Part shown: positions 1-8,175 of the stretch, one piece after another
How the letters are laid out: every line of letters begins with the position of its first letter
How positions within the stretch are numbered: position 1 is the first letter of the stretch
Assembly (NCBI RefSeq): GCF_900110865.1
Contig: NZ_FOFD01000003.1
Location: 434,001-498,000, forward strand
Reading direction: 5' to 3'
Source: Natrinema salaciae
Lineage (GTDB): Archaea; Halobacteriota; Halobacteria; Halobacteriales; Natrialbaceae
DNA: 64,000 nucleotides
The notes under the pieces: generated by a model
Database searches by the model: none
What the model was told of the DNA's origin: nothing
What the model saw: the letters and a program-made list of their open reading frames with translations, nothing else
Program-made: the position numbers and the translations under genes

Positions 1-2
1 AC

Positions 3-356
3 GCCGCAGCGGTAGACGTCCCGCTCTGTCTCGAGAACCAGCGAACGAAGCCCGACGTCCGCCGGTTCACTGCGACTCCCGATCGGCTAGCGTCCATTCT
101 CGAGGCCGTCGACGTCGGTCCGGACGCGCTTCGGGTCACCCTCGACGTCGGCCACGCGAAGGCCAGCGGTATCGAGTACGGACGGTTCGTCGATCGGTTC
201 GGTGATCGGATTCACCTCGTCCACCTCCACGACAACGACGGGGAGACGGACGCCCACGACCCGCTTCCCTCGTTTCGGTCGGTCGGTGACGACGTCGGCG
301 CTCCGTACAACGTCCTCGAGATGAAGTCCCGCGCCGACATCGACCGATCGCTCTGA
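3..356 (+). CDS. Sugar phosphate isomerase/epimerase, TIM barrel (C-terminal part)
   Basis: The reading frame is open from the window edge to a TGA; only the last 117 residues are visible and the start lies outside. The segments LCLENQ, VTLDVGHA and HLVHLHDNDGETDAHD match the metal-binding strands of the xylose-isomerase-like/AP-endonuclease-2 TIM barrel, in which Glu, Asp and His ligands hold the divalent metal. In haloarchaea such proteins are usually annotated sugar phosphate isomerase/epimerase; the substrate cannot be read from the sequence. It ends about 140 bp before the convergent sufU gene. Confidence 0.8.
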   Translation, partial: AAAVDVPLCLENQRTKPDVRRFTATPDRLASILEAVDVGPDALRVTLDVGHAKASGIEYGRFVDRFGDRIHLVHLHDNDGETDAHDPLPSFRSVGDDVGAPYNVLEMKSRADIDRSL

Positions 357-496
357 CGGCCGTCACCGGTCGCTGTCGACCCGGTTCTCCGTCCCCCGTC
401 GAAGCGGCGGGACTGGACTGCGTCGAACCGTCTCGTCCCGTCGCGTCGTCCGATCCCAGACCGACGGCAAAAGGCGTCTCCCGACTACAAATCGCG

Positions 497-916
497 TTAG
501 TCTTCGGTCGTCGTCTTCTCGACGTCGAGGTCGCCCTCGTAGATCTCCGCGCCGTCCTGTGCGACCTTCTCGGCGAGCACCGCGCACTTGACTCGCATCG
601 GCGAGATCTCGACCCCGAGCATGTCGATCACGTCGTCGCGGTCCATCTCGTGGAGTTCCGCGAGGGTCTTGCCGGCCAGTTTCCCCGAGAGCATGCTGGC
701 CGAGGCCTGGCTGATCGCGCAGCCGTCGCCCTGGAAGGCGACCCGCTCGATCGTCTCCTCGTCGTCGGCGAGTTCGACGTCCATGCGAATCTCGTCGCCG
801 CACATCGGGTTCTCGCCGACGTGGGTGAACGTGGGATCCTCGAGTTCCCCGTAGTTGCGCGGGTTCTTGTAGTGGTCGAGGATCTGCTGTCGGTACATAT
901 CGGAGCCCAGTCCCAT
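497..916 (-). CDS. sufU: Iron-sulfur cluster assembly scaffold / sulfur acceptor SufU
   Basis: 139 residues with the IscU/SufU signature: NPMCGD (Cys39, Asp41), QGDGCAISQAS (Cys66) and MRVKCAVLAE (Cys111), the three cysteines and Asp that bind zinc or a nascent cluster. The spacing between Cys66 and Cys111 is that of the SufU subtype, which accepts persulfide from SufS. A cysteine desulfurase of the SufS type lies 3.6 kb away on the same strand. The start MGLGSD is supported by a TATA-like CTTTTACAA about 25 bp upstream, giving a leaderless mRNA; MYRQQ six codons in is the alternative. Confidence 0.93.
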   Translation of the reverse strand: MGLGSDMYRQQILDHYKNPRNYGELEDPTFTHVGENPMCGDEIRMDVELADDEETIERVAFQGDGCAISQASASMLSGKLAGKTLAELHEMDRDDVIDMLGVEISPMRVKCAVLAEKVAQDGAEIYEGDLDVEKTTTED

Positions 917-1062
917 CGTTGGATACGGATAGGCCAGTGAGTTGTAAAAGGGTTCCGGGGCTGATACGGGCAGTCAAACCCGGATTCGACGTGTTCGAGG
1001 CTGTCGCTCGATTCTCGTCGACCGGACGATCCGGCCACTGTACACCCGGGGCCGATGGGTCG

Positions 1063-1695
1063 TCACGTCTCGCCCGCGACCTCCACCTCGAACCGCTCGA
1101 GGTACTCGCGAACGAACCCGACGCGATCCGCAGCGAGGTCCCGGCCAACGTCGGTGTACATCCGCGCCGGCAGGTCGAGGATCTTCTTGTGGAAGTGGTT
1201 GTACTGTGTCGCGCCGGCGTCGGTGTCGTCTTCCGCGATCGGCTGGGCGGGATCGTGGATCGGCTCGCCGATCTCGCCGCCGTAGGCGAACACGCGAGCG
1301 ATGCCGACCGCGCCGAGCGCGTCGAGGTTGTCCGCGTCGGCGACGAGTTTCGCCTCGAGCGACGCGGGTTCGGTACCGGTCGAGTAGCGGTGAGCACGGA
1401 TACAGTGCTGGACGCGTTCGACCGTGTCCGTCGCCGCACCGAGATCGCGCAGGATTCGTCCGCCCTCCCGGGCACCCCAGCTCGCGTGATCGTCGATCTC
1501 CCCGCGATCTTCGCGTGTTCGGCCGATATCGTGGAGGGCAACGGCGAGGTGGACCACGGGTTCCTCGACCGACTCGGGGTGCTGTTCGACGAGCGTCTCG
1601 GCGAGCGCGTCGACTCGCTGGACGTGGTGCCAGTCGTGAGCCGGTGAGGCGTCGGTAAAATACGGACGGGCACGGTCGCGAACTGCCTCGAGCAT
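1063..1695 (-). CDS. HD-domain metal-dependent phosphohydrolase
   Basis: 210 residues. The HD superfamily ligands are visible in order: HDWHHVQRV (His20-His24), VALHDIG (His55-Asp56), a His-rich segment near His70, and VADADNLDALG (Asp120/122). HD proteins of this length, related to YedJ/YpgQ, hydrolyse phosphate esters, often nucleotides; the substrate is not predictable here. Upstream GTTTATGTT (complement of bases about 1720-1730) sits at the right distance for a TATA box and leaderless transcript. It is a single gene, convergent to nothing close. Confidence 0.85.
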   Translation of the reverse strand: MLEAVRDRARPYFTDASPAHDWHHVQRVDALAETLVEQHPESVEEPVVHLAVALHDIGRTREDRGEIDDHASWGAREGGRILRDLGAATDTVERVQHCIRAHRYSTGTEPASLEAKLVADADNLDALGAVGIARVFAYGGEIGEPIHDPAQPIAEDDTDAGATQYNHFHKKILDLPARMYTDVGRDLAADRVGFVREYLERFEVEVAGET

Positions 1696-1835
1696 GGTCG
1701 AGCGTGTTTCGGCGGCCGGAACATAAACGCGCCGTCACGCGTGTCTGCCGATCACGACTGCAGGGTCGAACGCGCGGTGCGAGACGCTTCGTCCCTGCGT
1801 TCAATGGTTGGAACGGAACTCACTCGAACTGTCGG

Positions 1836-3989
1836 TCAGGCCTGGTCTTCAGTGATCACCTCACCGTTTCGCGTAACGACCACGTCACCGTACGTAGTGA
1901 GATCCTCGAGCGTGCCGGAGTAGACGTATGTGTCCGTGCCGCGGTTGACCAAACCAGAGGCAGTCGTGTCGGACACGCTATCCTCGCTAGTGAGGCCGAA
2001 GCTGTTCGTGATCGTCCCGTCTACGGAGAACTGATACCAGGCGCGACTTCCCTGGCCCGTGACCTTCAGTACGGTACTACCCTGTTCATCTCCCTGATCG
2101 AAGGAAACTTCAGCGATACGGGTGTGGTAGGGGTCTCGCCGCTCGGCTTCGGGCGGGATATTGATGTCGGGCGAATACTGGCTCACTGCCCAGAAACGAC
2201 CGGTCTCGGGATCGACCGAAACGCCGTTGTAGTCCCCCCAGCGCATCGACTCCGCCTTCTCGTCATAGTTGTAGTGTGACTTCCCGTCTTGAACGACCAC
2301 GGCGTCTTCGAGGACGTTCTGGCTGAAGTTTGCGGTCCGCCCGCTGACGTCCATTCGTGGGAACGTGTCGGGACCACTCACGTTGTGGGCGATGACCGTA
2401 GAATCACCATCAGAGTTAATCGTTGGGATGAAATACGACGATCCGGGCTCACCGTAGATACCGCTCTGGACGAGTGAACGTGACTCGGCATCGATCTCGT
2501 ACCAGGTGATGGCCGACCGGATGTCACTCCCGTTCCAGCTGATGGCGGTGGCATGCGCGGTCCAGAGTGACCCGGTCGTGGCGTTGTAGTCGACGTTCAT
2601 GAGCCGACGGCCGAGGGTATCGATGGGCTTCTCCGAGTCCGGCTGCGCGGCGGTCGGCGGGCTGGTGTACGAATCGACTTCAACGATGAAACAGCGAAGC
2701 GTCGGATCGTCGAGCGGGTTGGTGAGTTCCCATTGCGTGAGTGTGCTCGCGAGCGGCGTGTCTTCAGTTCGGGGATACACGCTATTGAGGAAGTAATACG
2801 TGCCGTCACTGCCGCCCGAAAACGGCTGGAGTGCCGGTTGAACCGTAAAATCCAGGTAACCGTCAGCCGGGTTATCTAGAGCATCGAAGTGGTGGGCGGT
2901 GACCGCGTCGCCATCGTACATCGATGCTTTATCGAGTGTCACGATCGACACCGAGACGTCGCCGTCGTCGTCGTTCGGGAAAAAGTTCTGCGAAAGATAG
3001 ATTGCATCGCGATCGAGCCCCAACTGGGGATAGTCGACCAGTCCAAGATTGTTGGGACCGCTGGCGTCCTCCGGTGGCAGTCGGTAGACGTACCATTTGC
3101 CGGTCGGGTCGCTCGTCGCGGAGACTGCGACCACGAAATATCCCTTTGGCGGGCGAGGATCGGGGTCGCTCGCTGCGCTGGAGCCACTTTTGTCCTCCGT
3201 TCCATATTCTTCAGGCGCATCCACTCGTTCTTCGATTTCTTCGCGCCCAATCGTGCTCCCGTCTTCTGCAATGCCCTGCTGGAGTTGTACCGCACAGAGG
3301 ACGAACCGATCTTCCTTCCGGTCGTACCGTGCCCGTGGGTCAAATACGAACGGCGAGTCGGAAACGAACCCGCCCTCCGGGGTGGGGATAACTGGGTCCC
3401 AGATATCCTCGAGCCGGACCTTGAGCTCTTGTTCGCCAGTGTTCTTGTCGAAGATGGCTACCTGTCGGTTGACTGCATGGAGGTTCTTGTCGTGACTGGT
3501 GGCGATTTGGGAGTCGGATGGCACCCCGCCACGGGTTCCGTCGGAAGTGATACCGTCGTACTCGGTGCCGATCTGTAACCCGTCGTCGCCTGCGTCGGGT
3601 CGATTCGTCGTTACGACGCTGGATTCGGCCCGTTGTGCACGCTTTGGTGGTCCCTGCGCTTTGATCGTCGCGTGTTCGGCTGCTAACTGATCGTCGTTTT
3701 CTGGGTCGACGGGGGCTATGTCTGTGTCGACTGCGTTTTCGTTCGGGGCGGGACTGGGGCCTTCTGGCGATGGAATTTCGCTAAACGTGACTGAACCGGC
3801 GGGGTATGCCCGTTGGAACGGGCCATCGGCGCAATTAGTTGTAGCGCTTGCAGTGTCTGTGGCGTGTCCAAGCAAGCCGAGGCTGGCTATTCCTGCGCCA
3901 CTTCGTTGGAGAATCGTTCGGCGGCTAACTGTCGATGGGGCTTCTGTTACGTCGGAGTCATTCTCTGTCCGAGAATTTTCACGCGACAT
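1836..3989 (-). CDS. Large Tat-exported protein of unknown function, probable beta-propeller-like
   Basis: 717 residues. A twin-arginine signal is visible at about residues 22-50 (SRRTILQRSG, then a hydrophobic alanine/glycine stretch ending near SATT), so the protein is exported folded. The mature part has a Pro/Asp-rich linker followed by many short strands. The segment SHDKNLHAVNRQVAIFDKNT resembles secreted proteins in which such a motif marks a propeller-like adhesin/exoprotein region; no catalytic motif is recognised. TATA-like TTATTAATT lies about 25 bp upstream of the ATG. Function unknown. Confidence 0.8.
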   Translation of the reverse strand: MSRENSRTENDSDVTEAPSTVSRRTILQRSGAGIASLGLLGHATDTASATTNCADGPFQRAYPAGSVTFSEIPSPEGPSPAPNENAVDTDIAPVDPENDDQLAAEHATIKAQGPPKRAQRAESSVVTTNRPDAGDDGLQIGTEYDGITSDGTRGGVPSDSQIATSHDKNLHAVNRQVAIFDKNTGEQELKVRLEDIWDPVIPTPEGGFVSDSPFVFDPRARYDRKEDRFVLCAVQLQQGIAEDGSTIGREEIEERVDAPEEYGTEDKSGSSAASDPDPRPPKGYFVVAVSATSDPTGKWYVYRLPPEDASGPNNLGLVDYPQLGLDRDAIYLSQNFFPNDDDGDVSVSIVTLDKASMYDGDAVTAHHFDALDNPADGYLDFTVQPALQPFSGGSDGTYYFLNSVYPRTEDTPLASTLTQWELTNPLDDPTLRCFIVEVDSYTSPPTAAQPDSEKPIDTLGRRLMNVDYNATTGSLWTAHATAISWNGSDIRSAITWYEIDAESRSLVQSGIYGEPGSSYFIPTINSDGDSTVIAHNVSGPDTFPRMDVSGRTANFSQNVLEDAVVVQDGKSHYNYDEKAESMRWGDYNGVSVDPETGRFWAVSQYSPDINIPPEAERRDPYHTRIAEVSFDQGDEQGSTVLKVTGQGSRAWYQFSVDGTITNSFGLTSEDSVSDTTASGLVNRGTDTYVYSGTLEDLTTYGDVVVTRNGEVITEDQA

Positions 3990-4360
3990 TGAATGTCATA
4001 TACTGTTGGTAATTAATAAAGTTAATCACCAACACGAAATTGCAGATAGAAACCGACGTGGGGCCTACAAACGCTCAAATCGTCAAAAAATAATGATGGG
4101 ATTGATTCTCCCTTTCCGTACGGAGAGAATCCCGCCCTCGAGAACGGGTCCAGATCTAACACTTCTAATACATTACGTTACGTACACGTCTCATTGGCGG
4201 CAGTCGGTCCGTGATGCCCAGCGCTCGTCTTCCTACGCACTCGAGCCAGTCAGCACCACGTGCTCTCGAGCACGGCATACAGTTCGGGCTTTTGCAGTCC
4301 ATCCCATCCGTGTTTCATGCTCTCGCAGGACGGCAGCAGTTCCGTCGAGTCAGCACGGCT

Positions 4361-4416
4361 TCGACGAGACGTCCCTCGCGGTCAGCGTTCGCTCACGCGA
4401 ACAGCTGACGCGCGTC
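4361..4416. repeat. Direct repeat copy A (duplicate of sufS 3' end)
   Basis: 56 bp identical except for one base to 4458-4513, which spans the last seven sense codons and the stop of sufS plus downstream sequence. It looks like a local duplication of the gene end. Confidence 0.85.
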
Positions 4417-4418
4417 TA

Positions 4419-4439
4419 CGAAGCGGCTTTGCCGCTTCG
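4419..4439. terminator. Perfect hairpin between the two repeat copies, possible terminator
   Basis: CGAAGCGGC, a TTT loop, then GCCGCTTCG form a 9-bp perfect stem. It lies 50 bp beyond the sufS stop codon on the transcribed side and may end or protect the sufS mRNA. No oligo-T tract follows, so a terminator role is uncertain. A second weaker inverted repeat (CTTGTC/GACAAG) spans 4443-4466. Confidence 0.4.
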
Positions 4440-4457
4440 AGCCTTGTCTCGCTCTGC

Positions 4458-4513
4458 TCGACAAGACGTCCCTCGCGGTCAGCGTTCGCTCACGCGAACA
4501 GCTGACGCGCGTC
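4458..4513. repeat. Direct repeat copy B (overlaps the sufS 3' end)
   Basis: Second member of the 56-bp direct repeat, offset 97 bp from copy A; includes the last codons of sufS (ARQLFA) and its TGA. Confidence 0.85.
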
Positions 4514-5737
4514 GTCGATGGCCGCAACGAGTTTGTCGACTTCGTCTTTGGTGTTGTAGACGTAGAACGAGGCTCGAGCCGACGCCGCGACCCCCAGTTC
4601 GTCGTGGAGCGGCTGGGTGCAGTGGTCGCCGGCGCGGATCGCGACCGCGTGGTCGTTCATGATCGAGGCGAGGTCGTGGGCGTGGACGGAGTCGAGGTTG
4701 AAGCCGACGAGGCCGCCGCGTTCCGGGCCGGGCTCGGGGCCGTAGATCTCCACGCCCGGCTCCGCGTCGAGTCGTTCGTAGGCGTAGCGGGCGATCTCCG
4801 CTTCGTGGGCCTCGATGCGCTCCATGCCGATCTCCTCGAGCCAGTCGATCGCGGCGACGAGGCCGACGGCCTCGGCGATCTGGGGCGTGCCGGGTTCGAA
4901 CTTCCACGGGAGATCGTCCCAGGTCGACTCCTCGAACGTGACCTTGCGGATCATGCCACCGCCGTAGAGGTACGGCTGCATGTCCTCGAGCAGTTCTTTC
5001 TTGCCGTAGAGCGCGCCGATACCGGTGGGGCCGGCCATCTTGTGGCCGGAGAACGCGTAGAAGTCGGCGTTGATCGCCTCGACGTCGACGGGGCGGTTCG
5101 GGACGGCCTGTGCGCCATCGATGAAGGCCAGCGCGTCGTGGTCGTGGGCGATGTCGACGAGTTCGGAAACGGGGTTGACGGTGCCCAGCGTGTTCGAGAC
5201 GTGGACCGCCGAGAGCATCGCGGTGTCGTCGGTGATGAGCTCGCGGGCGTGGTCCATGTCGAGACGGCCGTCGTCCGTCAGCTGGATGTACTCGACGTCG
5301 GCACCAGTGCGCTTGCCGATCTGCTGCCACGTGACGAGCGAGGCGTGGTGTTCCATCTGGGTGAGAACGATCTCGTCACCGGGGCCGAGTTCGTTCAGCC
5401 CCCACGAGTAGGCGACGAGGTTCTCGGCTTCGGTCGTGTTCTTCGTGAAGACGACCTCCTCGCGACCGCCGCTCGCGCCGATGAACTCGGCGACCCGGTC
5501 GTGGGCTTCCTCGTAGGCGATCGAGGCTTCCTGGCTCAGGTGGTGGATGCCGCGGTGGACGTTGGCGTTGTACTCCCGGTAGTAGTCGCTCATCGCGTCG
5601 ACGACCGGATCGGGCGTCTGGGTCGTCGCCGCGTTGTCGAGATAGACGAGCTGCTCGCCGTTGAACTCCCGCTGGAGGATCGGGAACGCCTCTCGGATCG
5701 CCCCGACGTCGAGCGACTCGAGGTTCTGTTGACTCAT
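4490..5737 (-). CDS. sufS: Cysteine desulfurase SufS
   Basis: 415 residues, a full-length class V aminotransferase-fold enzyme that converts cysteine to alanine and passes persulfide sulfur to SufU. Visible residues: His130 (EHHAS) stacking on PLP, Asp207 (FIDGAQ), Lys233 in the PLP loop FSGHKMAGPTG, and the catalytic Cys373 in RAGDHCTQPLH (the usual SufS sequence is RAG-H-HC). The length and the short Cys loop place it in group II (SufS) rather than IscS. It is monocistronic here, with sufU elsewhere on the same strand, and its last codons are duplicated downstream. Confidence 0.95.
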   Translation of the reverse strand: MSQQNLESLDVGAIREAFPILQREFNGEQLVYLDNAATTQTPDPVVDAMSDYYREYNANVHRGIHHLSQEASIAYEEAHDRVAEFIGASGGREEVVFTKNTTEAENLVAYSWGLNELGPGDEIVLTQMEHHASLVTWQQIGKRTGADVEYIQLTDDGRLDMDHARELITDDTAMLSAVHVSNTLGTVNPVSELVDIAHDHDALAFIDGAQAVPNRPVDVEAINADFYAFSGHKMAGPTGIGALYGKKELLEDMQPYLYGGGMIRKVTFEESTWDDLPWKFEPGTPQIAEAVGLVAAIDWLEEIGMERIEAHEAEIARYAYERLDAEPGVEIYGPEPGPERGGLVGFNLDSVHAHDLASIMNDHAVAIRAGDHCTQPLHDELGVAASARASFYVYNTKDEVDKLVAAIDDARQLFA

Positions 5738-6145
5738 TGGTGACTAGCAGGGACCGCACACAAAACACTCCTTCGGTCCGAAACTGGCCGATATCTCCGG
5801 GATCGAGGTGAACCGGTTCGAATTGCCCCGTCGGCGGGCGATGGAAACGCGGTCGCTCCGGGGACGAACTGTCCGACCGGAGCGGACGGGAAGTGGTGAA
5901 CGGAGGATGGGGGTGGGAGCGGGGTTCGGGAGGTGAACGGCAGGGAATGGGGGAGGTGGGTGGGGTGGATGGGAGTATCCTGGTGGGTGCCCTGCCGCAA
6001 TATCCCCTTGAAGGGGATCGGACATACGGGTGTTCCCAAACGACTTTGGTATCGATGGACGGCGACGGCGCGACCGAGTGAACCGGCCGCGGGCACCGTG
6101 ATCGGCGGACTCCCGACGGGCGACGCCGGTCAGCGCCCCGTTTCG
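5738..6145. other. Intergenic stretch of 408 bp with a G-rich tract and a palindrome
   Basis: It lies between the sufS start and the stop of a membrane protein gene. A TGTTTTGTG element about 25 bp upstream of sufS is a plausible TATA box. Between 5895 and 5985 the plus strand is almost all purine with about nine runs of three or more G. The 17-nt palindrome ATCCCCTTGAAGGGGAT occupies 6002-6018. I see no convincing gene. Confidence 0.6.
6002..6018. repeat. Perfect inverted repeat (8-bp arms, 1-nt centre)
   Basis: ATCCCCTT G AAGGGGAT. It may be a regulator-binding site or a stem; it is about 265 bp upstream of sufS and 130 bp beyond the end of the sensor-domain gene. No protein partner can be assigned. 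Confidence 0.5.
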
Positions 6146-7012
6146 CTATCGCTCGGGCGGTTCGCTGAAGACCGACGGCTGCGTGCCCCGCAGTACCAGT
6201 TCCGTGTACCGCGCAGCGAGCCAGGAGAGGCCGTTGAACAGGTGGAGGACGACGAGCCCGACCAGGACGCCGAGCGCCGAGACGGCCAGCGCCGCCTCGA
6301 GCGAATCGACGTACAGCGAGATCAGTTCGCCGTCGGCGATCGAGAGGGTGACCGGGGCGACGTCGGTCGTCCAGCCGTCGTGCTGGTACGTGAGCCGGGG
6401 GACGAACTCGATCGGATCGCCGATGTGGATGCCGACCAGCTGATTCCGGTAGTGCAGCGGTGCGGCGACCAGCGCGTACGTGAACGTGGCCCCGACGGTG
6501 AGGGCGACGAACGAGCCGATTCCGAACACGAACTTGCTGAACAGGTAGCCGACGCCCTTCCACGTCCCGCGATCGAGGACGAGCCGCCGCGCCCGCTCGC
6601 GGACGGTCGTCGCCGCCTCGGACGTCGGCACGTCGGCGCCGAGCAACCGATCGGCGAGGAGCCGCTCGAGGGCGGTGAGTTCGATCGCGGCGAACAGGAC
6701 GACCAGCGCGGTCGGGACGCCGATACATAGCAGGACCAGCGCGAGCGGAACGCCGGCGATCAACAGCGCGAGGGGTTCCGTGAGTGCGATCTCGACCACC
6801 GCGAAGCCGAGCCCCGCCGGAATCGCGAAGCCGGTCACGAGAAGGACGAAGTAGCCGATTCCCAGCGGGAACGCGAGCAGGAGGTAGCAGAGGTTGTAGT
6901 AGGTCCGCTTGCGGGCGGCGACGCCGAAAAACCAGCGGCTCCAGGCTCGAACGCGATCCAGTGCGGTTCCGACTGCGGTGAGCGGTGATGACATGCGTGT
7001 TGTGGATTTCAT
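6146..7012 (-). CDS. Multi-pass membrane protein with a putative sensor domain
   Basis: 288 residues from the ATG that overlaps the upstream gene stop (ATGA); MSSPL seven codons later is the alternative. Four to six hydrophobic segments are visible (about residues 40-60, 65-85, 90-115, 165-190, 235-260) with a soluble loop (RERARRLVLDRGTW) in the middle and an extracytoplasmic part (residues 190-235). This layout fits the putative sensor domain family found in haloarchaeal and actinobacterial membrane proteins. It is the last gene of a four-gene operon headed by an HTH regulator and divergent from an ABC exporter, so it may sense envelope stress for that exporter (inference). Confidence 0.65.
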   Translation of the reverse strand: MKSTTRMSSPLTAVGTALDRVRAWSRWFFGVAARKRTYYNLCYLLLAFPLGIGYFVLLVTGFAIPAGLGFAVVEIALTEPLALLIAGVPLALVLLCIGVPTALVVLFAAIELTALERLLADRLLGADVPTSEAATTVRERARRLVLDRGTWKGVGYLFSKFVFGIGSFVALTVGATFTYALVAAPLHYRNQLVGIHIGDPIEFVPRLTYQHDGWTTDVAPVTLSIADGELISLYVDSLEAALAVSALGVLVGLVVLHLFNGLSWLAARYTELVLRGTQPSVFSEPPER

Positions 7013-7374
7013 CCGGCGTCGGGCCTCCTGAACGAGCGAACGATCGCGAGCAGTCCGAGCAGGTGACAGGCGGTGACGACGAGCAGAACCGTCGCGTCGG
7101 CCGCGTCGGTCATCCAGTCGATCGCGTGCGAGAGCGCGAACGGGACGACCGTGAGGAAGGCGACCCCGACGGCCAGAAACAGCATCGGTCGGCTGTCGTT
7201 GCGCGTGTAGCCCCGGTAGGCCGTCCACGAGACGACCGTCCCGAGCGCAGCACTGGCCAGCCCGGCGAAGAAGATCGTCGTCGCCTCGTCGAGGCCGCCG
7301 ACCGTTGTCTCGAGGACGGCGAGGGAGTCGGCACCGACGGCGCTGACGGTCGCGGTCATCGCGACCACCGCCAC
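7009..7374 (-). CDS. DUF7521-like small membrane protein
   Basis: 121 residues with three predicted membrane helices (about residues 28-50, 62-82, 92-113) and a short cytoplasmic RGYTRN...RPM segment after the first. The pattern of helix, Y-x-GY-x(4-6)-R-P, helix, helix is shared with its upstream neighbour, so the two are tandem paralogs. Such proteins usually sit next to winged-helix regulators in haloarchaea; function unknown. It overlaps the sensor gene by 4 bp and lies 28 bp after its paralog. Confidence 0.7.
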   Translation of the reverse strand: MAVVAMTATVSAVGADSLAVLETTVGGLDEATTIFFAGLASAALGTVVSWTAYRGYTRNDSRPMLFLAVGVAFLTVVPFALSHAIDWMTDAADATVLLVVTACHLLGLLAIVRSFRRPDAG

Positions 7375-7402
7375 CGATCGGTCCGTGCGGGCGCGAGACG
7401 AC

Positions 7403-7735
7403 TCACGGGCGGCCGTAGACGGTGTAGAGGATCGCCGTGAGGCCGGCGATTTCGCTGGCGCTCGCGAGGACGGTCGTCGTCACCGACGACGCGCCGAGGA
7501 GTGTCGGGAGCAGGAAGCGAAGGACCGTCGGCACCGCGGCGAGCAGCGCGATTCCGAGGGCGAGCCAGAGCAGCGGGGGCCGGCGGGCGTCCCGGTACCC
7601 GTCGTAGGACCGCTTCGCGATCCAGCACGCGATCAGGAACGCGAGCGCCTGACCGAGGAAGACGGCGACCGCGACCGTCGCCGTCCCGCCCTCGCTTTCG
7701 ACCGTCTGCAGTACGGGCCCAAGCATGGCGATCAC
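7403..7735 (-). CDS. DUF7521-like small membrane protein (paralog)
   Basis: 110 residues, three membrane helices (about residues 20-40, 52-74, 86-106). The motif RSYDGYRDARRPPLLWLALG corresponds to RGYTRNDSRPMLFLAVG in the downstream paralog. Its start overlaps the regulator stop by 4 bp (ATGA), so it is translationally coupled to the regulator. It may be a membrane partner of that regulator (inference from operon order); no catalytic residues are visible. Confidence 0.7.
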   Translation of the reverse strand: MIAMLGPVLQTVESEGGTATVAVAVFLGQALAFLIACWIAKRSYDGYRDARRPPLLWLALGIALLAAVPTVLRFLLPTLLGASSVTTTVLASASEIAGLTAILYTVYGRP

Positions 7736-8073
7736 AGGTCCTCGAACAGCCGGGTGAACCGGTCGGCGGGGTCCTCGTCGCGGCGGTACACGTCCATCTC
7801 CATCGAGCCCTCGGCGATCTCGATCGCCACGCGCTCGAGTCGCGTGCTGTAGGTCTTGTAGTGGTGTCCATCGGGATCGAACTCCTGATACTCGTTGAGG
7901 AACCCCTGGTCCGAGAGCCGCTCGATCCGCCGGTAGATCGTCGGCGGCGAGGCGTCACAGCACTCGGTGAGTCGGTCGACGGACATCGGTTCCTCGCTGG
8001 CCGCGATGAGGATGCGGCGCGCGTACTGGTCGTCGAGGAGTGCGAGTACCTCTCTGTCCTCATCGTCGGGCAT
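7732..8073 (-). CDS. Winged-helix (ArsR-like) transcriptional regulator
   Basis: 113 residues from MPDDEDREV. Residues about 5-60 form the winged HTH: LALLDDQYARRILIAASEEP, MSVDRLTECCDASPPTIYRR as the recognition helix, and LSDQGFL leading to the wing (HHYKTYSTRLERV). The start is fixed by a TATA box (TTTTATATT on this strand, bases 8096-8104) whose centre is 27 bp upstream, giving a leaderless mRNA. It heads a four-gene operon and is divergent from the ABC exporter, which it probably controls. Confidence 0.85.
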   Translation of the reverse strand: MPDDEDREVLALLDDQYARRILIAASEEPMSVDRLTECCDASPPTIYRRIERLSDQGFLNEYQEFDPDGHHYKTYSTRLERVAIEIAEGSMEMDVYRRDEDPADRFTRLFEDL

Positions 8074-8095
8074 TCGGTCGTTCGTATGACAGGAC

Positions 8096-8104
8096 AATAT
8101 AAAA
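8096..8104 (-). promoter_or_regulatory. TATA box of the regulator operon
   Basis: AATATAAAA on the plus strand reads TTTTATATT on the minus strand, 23-31 bp upstream of the regulator ATG; it decides that start over an upstream in-frame ATG at 8112. Confidence 0.7.
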
Positions 8105-8143
8105 GACCCCACAGTTTCCGGCCGTGAAACCGTGCTCGCCGGA

Positions 8144-8150
8144 CTATATC
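8144..8150 (+). promoter_or_regulatory. TATA box of the ABC exporter operon
   Basis: CTATATC centred about 29 bp upstream of the ATP-binding protein ATG. Only about 40 bp separate it from the divergent regulator TATA box, so one bound regulator could control both. Confidence 0.55.
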
Positions 8151-8175
8151 TCGGGCGAGCGAAGCGACGAGCGAG

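Larger units (their letters stand above)
3990..4489. other. Intergenic stretch of 500 bp with a duplicated sufS 3' end
   Basis: The first 60 bp carry the promoter of the exported protein on the minus strand. The middle (about 4080-4350) has no convincing gene on either strand; a short minus-strand frame starting MKHGWDGLQ is interrupted after 22 codons and is not recognised. The last 130 bp hold two copies of a 56-bp repeat and hairpins, listed separately. Confidence 0.6.

Noticed and set aside
4211-4505. Short plus-strand frames with repeated TRRPSRSAFAHANS
   Set aside because: They are produced by the duplicated sufS end read backwards.
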